The translations under genes were made by a program, and so were the position numbers. 64,000 bases of DNA from Sphingomonas lutea (GTDB taxonomy: Bacteria; Pseudomonadota; Alphaproteobacteria; Sphingomonadales; Sphingomonadaceae), in assembly GCF_014396785.1 (NCBI RefSeq), contig NZ_CP060718.1, positions 1,818,501 to 1,882,500 of the forward strand. Reading direction: 5' to 3'. A model generated the notes under the pieces. It saw only the letters and a program-made list of their open reading frames with translations. It did not search any database and had not been told where the DNA came from. Positions 6,962-14,795 of this stretch are shown here, piece after piece (the first letter of the stretch is position 1; every line of letters begins with the position of its first letter).

Positions 6962-7698
6962 GTGACGAACAGCTTCAAGGCGGCGATCACGAGAACGATT
7001 GCAAGGCCTTGCAGCAATCGAGGCCGGGGAAGGCGCGCGACGCCCAGCCAGGTTCCAACCAGCGCACCACCGAAGACCGAAGCGACGAGAATCGGCAGCT
7101 CGGCTGGCAGCCGCTGGACGCTAGCCAGATTGCCGAGCAGCCCCGCGGCCGAATTAAGTACGATGAATGCGGCGGCGATACCGGAGGTCTTCCTCGCATC
7201 TTCCCAGCCGAACAGGATGATCAGCGGGCTTAGGAATATCCCACCCCCAGTTCCCGTAAGACCAGCGAGCATGCCCAGAGCCGCTCCGGTCGGAAGCGTG
7301 ACCGCCAGCGACGGCGCGTACGCGGGCCTGGCAGCCCGCCGCTCTGGTTGCCAGAAAAGCCGCACGGCGGCGCCCAACAACACCAACCCGACGAGTGGGC
7401 GATATACTGTCGGCGGAAGCTCAATGCTGCCGCCGATATAAGCCGCAGGAACGGCAGTCGCCGCAAAGGCTGCGAGAAGCCGCCAGTTCGTCTGGCCCTT
7501 CAGTGCAAATCGCGCCGCTGCGAAGGTCGCAACGACGAGATTCAGTGCGAGTGCTGTCGGGCGCATCGTCTCCGGCGTGACCGAAAACAGCGCCATGATC
7601 GCGAGATAGGCCGACGCGCCGCCGTGGCCGACGCTTGAGTAAAGCGCGGCGGCGATTGCCATGAGCGCGGCAATCCAAAAAACAATGGCCGGGTCCAA
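6958..7698 (-). CDS. TauE/SafE-family membrane exporter
   Basis: A 246-residue inner-membrane protein with about eight hydrophobic segments and the family repeat motifs SVGHGGASAYLA and GTGGGIFLSPLIILFGW. TauE/SafE proteins export sulfite, sulfoacetate or other small anions; the substrate here is unknown. The TTG start at 7698 is preferred because GGAGGG stands 5-10 bases upstream, whereas the longer ATG version adds 17 charged residues with no ribosome site. It is coupled to mobA, so a sulfur- or molybdate-related anion is conceivable. Confidence 0.8.
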   Translation of the reverse strand: MDPAIVFWIAALMAIAAALYSSVGHGGASAYLAIMALFSVTPETMRPTALALNLVVATFAAARFALKGQTNWRLLAAFAATAVPAAYIGGSIELPPTVYRPLVGLVLLGAAVRLFWQPERRAARPAYAPSLAVTLPTGAALGMLAGLTGTGGGIFLSPLIILFGWEDARKTSGIAAAFIVLNSAAGLLGNLASVQRLPAELPILVASVFGGALVGTWLGVARLPRPRLLQGLAIVLVIAALKLFVT

Positions 7699-7804
7699 TT
7701 TCCCTCCATAGCGGCCGCCCTGGCGAGCTTTGCGCCAGATCACTTCCACAGCGCATCCGGTGGCGTAGTGAAACTGCTAATCTCTACAAGGGGGAGCGTT
7801 GGCG

Positions 7805-9028
7805 ATGCGGACTTTCGTTGTGATCTTGGGAGCGACAATGCTCTTCGTGCCGGCGGCCGCGCATGCAGCGGAAGCAGATAAGGAAGCGATGTCGGAGACG
7901 CTGCAGATCAAGCCGATCGTCGATGCCAGGCTGCGATGGGAGAGCGTCGACCAGGGCGAGCTCAACGCGGACGCGGTGACTTTGCGGCTGCGCGCCGGAG
8001 CCGAGGTCAAGCTCGGGGCTTTCTCATTGTTTGCGGAAGGCGAAGGAACGGTTGCGCCGGTCAACGACTATAACGCCTTCCCCTTCCCCATCGACGACGG
8101 TCAGCGGCGCCCGCAGTTCGCGGTCGTCGCCGACCCGCAGAACGCCGAACTCAACCGGCTGCAGCTACAGTATAAGTCGGAACCGCTCACCGCGACGGTT
8201 GGCCGGCAGCGCATCAACCTCGATGACCAGCGCTGGGTCGGTTCGGTCGGATGGCGGCAGAACGAGCAAACCTTCGATGCGGCGCGAGGCGAGGCGAAAC
8301 TCGGACCGGCTTCCCTCGACCTCACCTATGCAATGGCTCAGCGCACCATCTTCGGCGAAGATGCAGGGCCGCAGACATCCTTTCGCGGAGACTTCGTCTT
8401 CGCGGGCATCGGCTCCAATCTGGGCCCGGTGGAGGGCAAGCTCTTCTCCTACGTGCTGGATTATGACGAGGACTTCTTCCTCGCCAACAGCAGCCAGACG
8501 TACGGCGGTTTCCTCAATGGCACCTTCCCCGTGAGAGCCGCAAAGCTGTCGCTTCGCGCCAGCTATGCGCGCCAGTCGGACTATGGCAGCAACCCCTTCG
8601 ACTTTGCCGCGGATTATTGGTCGTTTGAAGGCGGTGCGAAGCTCGCGGGCTTCACCCTCACCGGAGGGTGGGAGCAGCTGGGCAGCGACAATGGCCGCGC
8701 GCTCCAGACCCCGATGGCGACGCTGCACAAGTTCAATGGCTGGGCGGACCTCTTTCTGACGACGCCGGCATCGGGCCTAGAGGACGCTTATGTCTCAGTC
8801 GGAAAGACATTCGACGGCATGAAACTCCTCCCCGGCCTGAACGCCAATGTCGTGTTCCACCAGTTCGACAGCGCCGTGGGGGACGTCGAATATGGGACCG
8901 AGTGGGATGCCTCTCTGAGTTTCAAGATCGGCAAGGTCGGCCTGCTCCTGAAATATGCCGATTACAATGCACAGGACTTCGGCGCCGATACGCGCAAGCT
9001 GTGGCTCCAGGCCGAGTGGGCCTTCTAG
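7805..9028 (+). CDS. Outer-membrane beta-barrel porin (alginate-export-like)
   Basis: About 407 residues. A signal peptide ends at AHAAEA near residue 23. The remainder has alternating amphipathic strands and a terminal aromatic (WLQAEWAF), typical of an outer-membrane barrel. LTATVGRQRINLDDQRWVG and the FDAARGEAKL region resemble alginate-export-type porins. ATG 7805 is preferred over TTG 7799 because GGGGGAG at 7790-7796 then has normal spacing. In this neighbourhood it may admit nitrate or another anion, which is inference. It converges on and overlaps the fnr stop by a few bases. Confidence 0.8.
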   Translation: MRTFVVILGATMLFVPAAAHAAEADKEAMSETLQIKPIVDARLRWESVDQGELNADAVTLRLRAGAEVKLGAFSLFAEGEGTVAPVNDYNAFPFPIDDGQRRPQFAVVADPQNAELNRLQLQYKSEPLTATVGRQRINLDDQRWVGSVGWRQNEQTFDAARGEAKLGPASLDLTYAMAQRTIFGEDAGPQTSFRGDFVFAGIGSNLGPVEGKLFSYVLDYDEDFFLANSSQTYGGFLNGTFPVRAAKLSLRASYARQSDYGSNPFDFAADYWSFEGGAKLAGFTLTGGWEQLGSDNGRALQTPMATLHKFNGWADLFLTTPASGLEDAYVSVGKTFDGMKLLPGLNANVVFHQFDSAVGDVEYGTEWDASLSFKIGKVGLLLKYADYNAQDFGADTRKLWLQAEWAF

Positions 9029-9774
9029 CCCAAAACCTCGGCAGTCTCCCCCTGCGCCATTCCCCGAAGCGCGTCGCGATCGAGGACCTCGACACAACTT
9101 TGCGATTGCAGTCGAATGAGGCCGCGGCTCCGCAGGTGCGCAAGCATCCGGCTCACCGTTTCCTTGGTGAGGCCTAGATAATCGGCGATGTCGATCCGGG
9201 TCATCGGCAGGTCGAAGCTCGTCTCGCGCTCGCCGCTGACGCGCTCGGTCCGCTCAAGCAAGGACAGGAAAAAGCTCGCCAGCCGCTCGGCGGCCGCCTT
9301 CCTGCCGAGCAACACCATCTGCCGCTGCGCTTCGGCCAACTCGTGCGCCGCTAGCCGGTAAAGCTCGCGCTCGATCTGTGGATGTTCACCCACGAACCGG
9401 TCGAATGCCTCGCGCGAGAACCACCACAATTCCGTGTTTTTTAAGGCTTCGACGGTGAAGGCATATTCTTCGTCGACGCTGACGCCGAGGAAATCGCCGG
9501 GAAACATGAAGCCCGTGATTTGGCGCCGCCCGTCCGCAAGCAAGGTATAAAGCTTCAGCGCGCCCTGGGTGACCATGAACACCCGCTTGGCCGGGTCGCC
9601 TTCATGGAAGGCGGATTGCTCCGACCGCAGCCGCTGCATCGTTCCCAGTGAGCGCATCCCCGCCAGCGTCGCCGCATCGAGACCGCGGCAGATAGTTATC
9701 GGTCGCACGGGGCAGGTCTCGCACGGGTGCCCATGCGGCAGGTCGGTTAGCTTCCCGGTCGGTACGTAGGGCAA
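9025..9774 (-). CDS. Crp/Fnr-family regulator, FnrL/FixK-like
   Basis: A 249-residue oxygen-responsive type regulator. The N-terminus has HPCETCPVRPITIC with Cys18, Cys21 and Cys29 (Cx2Cx7C), followed by a cyclic-nucleotide-binding-type beta-roll (FHEGDPAKRVFMVTQG, FPGDFLG). The HTH is TKETVSRMLAHLRSRGLI, whose Glu, Ser and Arg match the FNR contacts to TTGAT half-sites. The central fourth cysteine normally present near residue 117 is missing: the site reads TELWWFS. Cluster assembly may therefore use another ligand, or the protein may not bind one. It is the obvious candidate to bind the eight FNR-like boxes in this half of the window, including one upstream of itself. Confidence 0.88.
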   Translation of the reverse strand: MPYVPTGKLTDLPHGHPCETCPVRPITICRGLDAATLAGMRSLGTMQRLRSEQSAFHEGDPAKRVFMVTQGALKLYTLLADGRRQITGFMFPGDFLGVSVDEEYAFTVEALKNTELWWFSREAFDRFVGEHPQIERELYRLAAHELAEAQRQMVLLGRKAAAERLASFFLSLLERTERVSGERETSFDLPMTRIDIADYLGLTKETVSRMLAHLRSRGLIRLQSQSCVEVLDRDALRGMAQGETAEVLG

Positions 9775-9815
9775 TGCGACTTCCCCAAAGGCACCATCCG
9801 CCTGCTGCGCGACGA

Positions 9816-9857
9816 ATGATCTGGCTCAAGGGTGCAATAGCTGATCCCCTCTAGCGT
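9816..9857 (+). promoter_or_regulatory. FNR-like box between fnr and a divergent gene
   Basis: ATGAT-CTGG-CTCAA at 9816-9829, with TAGCGT at 9852-9857 at about the class II distance on the plus strand. The predicted start near 9864 serves the gene at 9894. On the minus strand the box lies 42-55 bases upstream of the fnr start codon, so autoregulation is possible, but no -10 is seen there. Confidence 0.5.
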
Positions 9858-9893
9858 TCAAACTCCCACAGCTTGTGGAGCGCATGAGGGCCG

Positions 9894-10385
9894 ATGCAGG
9901 ATTTGATTGTCCAAGCGATCGACAAGGAGCAGCTTGCGCTCGCCTACCCGCTGGTCCGGTCGGCAACGCGGGTCAGCCTCGAACGATGGGAACAGTTCGG
10001 GGGTGAGCTTGTCTCCGATGGTGGTGGAGTGCTCGCTGTGGTCTCGCCTGATAATTGCGTCCACGGAGTCGCCGCCTATCGCCCGGGACGCAACTTGCGC
10101 CACGAACAGAGCCTCGATGTGGAAGTGATCGTTGCGTTCGACCTGCAAGGCGGCGACCGGGTCCGATCCGCACTATGCGATGAACTGGAACGGATCGCGT
10201 CGATGTTGGGCTGCAGCGCGGTGAACTTCACGGTCGCGGCGAAGAGCGCCGAGCCGGCTTCGCGGGCGCGATCGCGCCTCGAGCGGCTCGGGCTCAAGTT
10301 CGATACGGCGAGCTTCGTCCGCGAACTGCCCGAAGAGAGGGCTAGACGAGGAAATAGACCGCTAGCGCGACGCAGACGACGGTGA
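9894..10385 (+). CDS. Hypothetical protein, possible GNAT-like fold
   Basis: A 163-residue soluble protein. Alternating strands and helices (GVLAVVSPDNCVHGVAAY, SLDVEVIVAFDL, then a long helix and CSAVNFTVAA) suggest an acetyltransferase-like fold, but no firm acetyl-CoA loop is seen. The Arg-rich end overlaps the convergent 69-residue gene by 44 bases. It is divergent from fnr and sits behind an FNR-type box, so it is probably expressed without oxygen. Function unknown. Confidence 0.55.
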   Translation: MQDLIVQAIDKEQLALAYPLVRSATRVSLERWEQFGGELVSDGGGVLAVVSPDNCVHGVAAYRPGRNLRHEQSLDVEVIVAFDLQGGDRVRSALCDELERIASMLGCSAVNFTVAAKSAEPASRARSRLERLGLKFDTASFVRELPEERARRGNRPLARRRRR

Positions 10386-10551
10386 CGACCAGCCAGATTA
10401 TGGGCCAGCCCTCGCCTTCCCGTTCCTTCGCGGAGGTCGTGTCGATCGGCGCAGGGGATGACTCCTTCGTCGGATACACGGTCTCCGTCCCGCTTTTCAG
10501 TGCGGGATTGAGCGGGGCATCGCGCCGCCCGTCCTTGGATTGATCAGTCAT
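10342..10551 (-). CDS. Small single-span membrane protein at the end of the nar operon
   Basis: 69 residues: a polar N-terminal half rich in Ser, Thr and Lys, then one C-terminal transmembrane helix (WPIIWLVVTVVCVALAVYFLV region). It follows the 105-residue unknown gene by nine bases and is the last gene of the narK-narGHJI transcription unit. Similar tail-anchored peptides can be assembly or stability factors, but nothing in the sequence proves this. Confidence 0.55.
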   Translation of the reverse strand: MTDQSKDGRRDAPLNPALKSGTETVYPTKESSPAPIDTTSAKEREGEGWPIIWLVVTVVCVALAVYFLV

Positions 10552-10560
10552 GGTTTCCCC

Positions 10561-10878
10561 TCAGCCATTATGGGCAATCGCGGGTGAGTGCTCAGCGCAG
10601 CCGCGCGCGGTCAAGCGCCAGTGCACCATTGCGAGAAGGCAGACGGTGCCCGGGTCGTCGCTGTCCTTGAGACTTGACGTGAGCGTCGCCCAGTCCTCCT
10701 CGGCGGCAAAGCGATTGAAGTCCGCTATCGCAGCGCGGACATAGCCGGTCGGGGTCATCCCTTGCTGTCTCGCCGCAGATTTGACGTCCGCCGCGAGTGC
10801 TGCGTCCGACCGCTCAAGCCATGCCTGGAAACCGCTGGATGAGGTCCTCGCCGCAGCCAGCAGGTCGCCGAGCATCAT
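10561..10878 (-). CDS. Hypothetical protein in nar operon
   Basis: A 105-residue soluble helical protein, start ATG overlapping the stop of the PPIase gene by one base. Visible parts are an N-terminal MMLGDLLAAAR helix, QQGMTPTGYVRAAIADFNRFA and LLAMVHWRLTARGC. No family recognised. The tight coupling in the nar operon suggests a role linked to nitrate reductase or its maturation, by context only. Confidence 0.6.
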   Translation of the reverse strand: MMLGDLLAAARTSSSGFQAWLERSDAALAADVKSAARQQGMTPTGYVRAAIADFNRFAAEEDWATLTSSLKDSDDPGTVCLLAMVHWRLTARGCAEHSPAIAHNG

Positions 10879-11786
10879 TAGTCCGATCCTCCGATGGTCA
10901 CCCCTTCGACGTGGCTGCGGGCGGCGACCTCGGCAACGTACCGGGCGGCCTCGACCGACCAGCTGCGCGCCTCGAGCATGTCGGCGATCCTGGCGCGAAC
11001 CATGTCGAATTCCAGGGTCCGGCCGGCGATGCGACGATGAAGTCTGAGGATGTGCCAGCCGAAGCGCGACCGAACCGGCTCACGCGCAGTCGTCCCCTCC
11101 GTGAGCGCTTCGAGGCCGGCCTGAACCTCGGGCACGAGCTCACCGCGGCGGATCTGGCCCAGCGATCCGTCCTGCTGGGCCGAGGTGCAGCCCGAATGGG
11201 CGCGAGCCGCTTTCGCGAACGCCGCCGGGTCGTCACCGACCTCCGACACGATCGCACGCGCCCGCTCGAGCGCCGCGCTCCACGCTTGGTCGTCCGAGCC
11301 TTCGGGCTCGATCAGGATATGTGCGGCTTCGAACAAGTCGGGAGTCCGGAACCGGTCGACATTGGCATCGTAATAGCGGCGGCACTCCGTATCTCCCGGC
11401 TCCGCCGGCTCGACCTCCTCTTCGAGCAGCGCGCGGATGACTGCATCCTCTTCGATCTCGGCTCGCCCCGCCTCATCGGTCGAAGGATCGGCGGCGACGC
11501 AGGTGCGGCGGGCTTCCTGCAGCAGCAACTCGCGGACCGCTAAGGCGCGCGCCGCTTCGACCCAAGCTGTCTCGGCGTCGGGCGCGGGATGGTGCTGGAT
11601 CTCCTGCGCGATTGCTTCCGGCGGAATCTCGACGCCGTTGACGCGGACTTCACCGAAGCTGGGGGGCGGCGGGATCAGAGGCTCCGGCCCTCCGCCGCAG
11701 CCGCCCGTTTCGCAGCTGCTCATCATCTTCGGCGTCGGGCGCTGCCCCGGATCGTCGAGATTAATGACGTCGAGGCGCCGGCTCAT
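10878..11786 (-). CDS. Parvulin-type peptidyl-prolyl isomerase (PpiC/NifM-like)
   Basis: 302 residues. The N-terminal half is helical and acidic, starting with a Cys-rich MMSSCETGGCGGGPEP segment. The C-terminal parvulin domain reads FEAAHILIEPEG, then ARAHSGCTSAQQDGSLG, then FGWHILRLHRR, covering the isomerase His and Gln/Gly motifs. The ATG at 11786 overlaps the narI stop (ATGA). PpiC-like genes directly after narI are known in other nar operons (for example Pseudomonas aeruginosa) and are thought to help fold the reductase. No signal peptide, so it acts in the cytoplasm. Confidence 0.85.
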   Translation of the reverse strand: MSRRLDVINLDDPGQRPTPKMMSSCETGGCGGGPEPLIPPPPSFGEVRVNGVEIPPEAIAQEIQHHPAPDAETAWVEAARALAVRELLLQEARRTCVAADPSTDEAGRAEIEEDAVIRALLEEEVEPAEPGDTECRRYYDANVDRFRTPDLFEAAHILIEPEGSDDQAWSAALERARAIVSEVGDDPAAFAKAARAHSGCTSAQQDGSLGQIRRGELVPEVQAGLEALTEGTTAREPVRSRFGWHILRLHRRIAGRTLEFDMVRARIADMLEARSWSVEAARYVAEVAARSHVEGVTIGGSD

Positions 11787-12574
11787 GCGCCCTCCTGCCC
11801 GCTTTCGGCGAGTTGGCGCAGGACTGTCGGTCCGCCGTAGCTCGGCGCTCCGCCCGCCGGCCCGTGGGTCGGCGAAGGCTTTCGCTTGGTGCTGCGCGAC
11901 CGCACGATCTGGAAGCCCGGACGAAGCAGGTACCAGACCGGCGCGCTCCAAATGTGCACTAACCGCGTGAACGGCGTGATCAGGAACAAGGTCAGGCCGA
12001 GGATGATGTGCAGCTTGTAGACCAGCGCGACGTCCTGAATCTGCTGCGGCGCTGCGGGGTCGAGCGTGAGGATGCCATTGGCCCAGTTCATGAACCGCAG
12101 CATTTCGCTTCCGTCCAGATGTTCGAGCGTCCACCAGGTCGTGAGAATGCCGAGTGTCAGCTGGACCCAGATCAGCACGAGCACGAGGATGTCGCCGATC
12201 GACGAGCTCTTGCGGATGCGAGCGTCGAAAAGCCGCCGATGAAGCAGGAGCGTACAACCGACGTAGGCGGCGACGCCGGCGATGCCGCCGACGACAAGCG
12301 CCGCAGTCTGCTTGAAGCTATGGCTGATGCGTAGCGTGTCGATGACAGTGACGGGAGTCAGCAATCCCACGAGATGGCCGAAGAAAAGAACAATGATTCC
12401 CATGTGGAACAGGTTCGATCCAATCACCATCTGCCGGCGCCGCAGGAACTGGCTTGATTGTGATCGCCAGCTATACTGGTTGGCGTCGAACCGCAGGATG
12501 CTGCCGACCACCAGCACGGTCACAGCGAGATAAGGGTACCAGCCGAACGCCAGCTGGTTGATGAAGTCCATCAT
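11783..12574 (-). CDS. narI: Respiratory nitrate reductase gamma subunit NarI
   Basis: The cytochrome b subunit that oxidises quinol at the membrane and passes electrons to NarH. 263 residues with five transmembrane helices. The four haem ligands are visible in NLFHMGIIVLFFGHL (two His) and in YKLHIIL with RLVHIW (two His). After PVWYLLRP there is a C-terminal extension of about 35 residues, Pro/Ser/Gly-rich and not needed in the E. coli protein. It overlaps narJ and the PPIase gene by four bases each. Confidence 0.95.
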   Translation of the reverse strand: MMDFINQLAFGWYPYLAVTVLVVGSILRFDANQYSWRSQSSQFLRRRQMVIGSNLFHMGIIVLFFGHLVGLLTPVTVIDTLRISHSFKQTAALVVGGIAGVAAYVGCTLLLHRRLFDARIRKSSSIGDILVLVLIWVQLTLGILTTWWTLEHLDGSEMLRFMNWANGILTLDPAAPQQIQDVALVYKLHIILGLTLFLITPFTRLVHIWSAPVWYLLRPGFQIVRSRSTKRKPSPTHGPAGGAPSYGGPTVLRQLAESGQEGA

Positions 12575-13269
12575 CGTGCGACCTCCTGGTTCACGGGCCG
12601 ATTCGACGCCCTGATCTTCGCGACCACGCCGGTGGGGCCGCCCATTTCATGCGCGCCGCCGAGGTTGAAGGAGACCGGCGCGTCCTCCCATTCGGCATCG
12701 ATGTCGGCGCCGTCCTCGGCCGGCGTATTCTCGTCGACCACGGCCCGCGCGTCGGCGTCGATCCGCGTTTTCGCGAGCGACACGAGGCAATGGAAGATGC
12801 CCGCATAATCCGTCCCGCGCTTGTCGAGCCGCTCGGCGAGCGCCGCGAACACGTGCGCCGGCTGGCCGAGCATCTCGCGCGTCTCTTCCAGCGGCAGGCA
12901 TGACGCATATTCGAGGAACACCGGCACGAAGTCGGGGAACTCGCCGCCGTCTAGGAAGAAGCCGCTTTCGACATATTGCTGGCCTAAGTCGATCATTGCC
13001 TGGCCGCGCTCGCGGCTGTCGCCGTGGACGTGCTCGAACAGGTGAAGCGACAGAGACCGCGAGCGGTCGAACAGTTCGCTATAGCCTGCCTGCAGGTCCA
13101 AAAGGTCCTCGCGCTCGAAACGGCGCAGCAAGGGCTCAATGCGGGAAAAATCCGCAACGCTTAACAGCCCGTCGCGGATGATCGCTTTGCGGACTTCGCC
13201 GATATTAGACTGCAGATCGCTCGACGGGTAGCCGAGCAAGGCGGCAAGTGCTCTCAAGGTCAGCTTCAT
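12571..13269 (-). CDS. narJ: Nitrate reductase assembly chaperone NarJ
   Basis: A 232-residue cytoplasmic TorD-type chaperone that inserts Moco into NarG and controls membrane attachment. Family marks are LTLRALAALLGYPSSDLQ at the start, SLHLFEHVHGDSRERGQAM and GGEFPDFVPVFLEYAS. The last third is acidic and variable, as usual. Four-base overlaps with narH and narI keep the order narGHJI. Confidence 0.93.
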   Translation of the reverse strand: MKLTLRALAALLGYPSSDLQSNIGEVRKAIIRDGLLSVADFSRIEPLLRRFEREDLLDLQAGYSELFDRSRSLSLHLFEHVHGDSRERGQAMIDLGQQYVESGFFLDGGEFPDFVPVFLEYASCLPLEETREMLGQPAHVFAALAERLDKRGTDYAGIFHCLVSLAKTRIDADARAVVDENTPAEDGADIDAEWEDAPVSFNLGGAHEMGGPTGVVAKIRASNRPVNQEVAR

Positions 13270-14795
13270 GTGGGGATATCCATTCTCGGTTCGCGCTTGG
13301 CACGGTCGGAGCCGCCGCCGAACAGGTTGACTTTCGTCTTACCTCTGGTCGCCTCATTGAAGCCGAACCCGGAGGAGCCGCGCAGCACGTAGGCGTCCTC
13401 ATCGAGCTCGCGCCGGGCGGTCGGGATCACGTAGCGGTCTTCGTAGGCGGCGAGCGCCATGATCCGGTACATCTCCTCGATGCGGTCGCGGGTCAGGCCG
13501 ACCCGCTCGGGGATGCTCTCGTCGATGCGGCCCTCGACGCTCTTCGCCCGCATGTAAGAGCGCATTGCGAGCATGCGCTCGAGCGCAGCCGCAATCGGCT
13601 CCTCGTCGCCAGCGGTGAGGAGGTTGGCCAGATATTTGAGAGGGATGCGAAGAGACCGGACATCCGGCATCCCGTCCTGCACCGACATCTTGCCAGCCTC
13701 GGCCGCCGACTGGATCGGCGACAAGGGCGGCACGTACCAGACCATCGGCAGCGTCCGGTACTCCGGGTGCAGCGGGAAGGCGATCTTCCACTCGACCGCC
13801 ATCTTGTAGACCGGCGAGCGCATCGCGGCCTCGAGCCACTGGTCGGTGATGCCCTCAGCCCGCGCCGCCTCCTGCACCGTGACGTCATTGGGATCGAGGA
13901 ACACTCCGAGCTGCGCCGGATAGAGGTCCTTCGGGTTCTCGACCGACGCCGCTTCCTCAATCCGGTCAGCGTCGTACAGGACAACGCCGAGATACCGGAT
14001 CCGCCCCACGCAGGTTTCGGAGCAGACGGTCGGCTGCCCCGTCTCGATGCGCGGGTAGCAAAAGATGCACTTCTCGGACTTACCCGTCGCCCAGTTGTAG
14101 TAGATCTTCTTGTACGGGCAGCCCGAGACACACATCCGCCAGCCGCGGCATTTTTCCTGGTCGATCAGGACAATGCCGTCTTCGGCTCGCTTATAAATCG
14201 CTCCCGACGGGCATGATGCGAGGCAGGACGGGTTGAGGCAATGCTCGCACAGCCTCGGCAAGTACATCATGAACGTCTTTTCGAACTGGCCGTAGATTTC
14301 CTTCTGGACGCCGTCGAAGTTGTAGTCGTGGCTCCGCTTCTCGAACTCGCCGCCAAGCATATCTTCCCAATTGCCCGACCATTCGATCTTGTTGAGCCGC
14401 TCGCCGGTGAGCAGCGAGCGCGGCCGCGCCGTCGGCTGCGCCTGCAGCTCTGGCGCCGACTGCAGCCACTCATACTCGAACGTATAGGGCTCGTAAAAAT
14501 CGTCGATCTCGGGCAGGTGCGGGTTGGCGAAGATCTTCGACAGGATGCGCCACTTGGCGCCCTGGCGCGGAACGATCTTGCCGTTCTTTTTGCGGACCCA
14601 GCCGCCCTTCCAGCGCTCCTGGTTCTCCCAGTCCTTCGGGTAGCCGATGCCCGGCTTGGTCTCGACGTTGTTGAACCAGACATATTCGACGCCCTCGCGG
14701 TTAGTCCAGACGTTCTTGCAAGTGATCGAGCAGGTGTGACAGCCGATGCACTTGTCGAGGTTCAGGACCATCGCAATCTGCGCGCGGACCTTCAT
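13266..14795 (-). CDS. narH: Respiratory nitrate reductase beta subunit NarH
   Basis: The electron-transfer subunit with one [3Fe-4S] and three [4Fe-4S] clusters. 509 residues, the normal length. Cys16, Cys19, Cys22 and Cys26 open the first motif (CIGCHTCSITCKNVW). CEHCLNPSCLASCP, CRGWRMCVSGCPYKK and CIFCYPRIETGQPTVC follow; the Trp in CRGW marks the [3Fe-4S] site as in E. coli NarH. No signal peptide, so the reductase is the cytoplasm-facing Nar type. The start overlaps the narG stop. Confidence 0.97.
   Translation of the reverse strand: MKVRAQIAMVLNLDKCIGCHTCSITCKNVWTNREGVEYVWFNNVETKPGIGYPKDWENQERWKGGWVRKKNGKIVPRQGAKWRILSKIFANPHLPEIDDFYEPYTFEYEWLQSAPELQAQPTARPRSLLTGERLNKIEWSGNWEDMLGGEFEKRSHDYNFDGVQKEIYGQFEKTFMMYLPRLCEHCLNPSCLASCPSGAIYKRAEDGIVLIDQEKCRGWRMCVSGCPYKKIYYNWATGKSEKCIFCYPRIETGQPTVCSETCVGRIRYLGVVLYDADRIEEAASVENPKDLYPAQLGVFLDPNDVTVQEAARAEGITDQWLEAAMRSPVYKMAVEWKIAFPLHPEYRTLPMVWYVPPLSPIQSAAEAGKMSVQDGMPDVRSLRIPLKYLANLLTAGDEEPIAAALERMLAMRSYMRAKSVEGRIDESIPERVGLTRDRIEEMYRIMALAAYEDRYVIPTARRELDEDAYVLRGSSGFGFNEATRGKTKVNLFGGGSDRAKREPRMDIPT

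Noticed and set aside
6209..7441. A 410-codon plus-strand frame across mobA and the TauE-like gene
   Set aside because: Both minus-strand genes have clear motifs; the plus-strand frame is Arg/Ala/Pro-rich noise.
11787..12257. N-terminal extension of the parvulin gene to 459 residues
   Set aside because: The extra part overlaps narI in another frame; the ATGA start at 11786 is the natural one.
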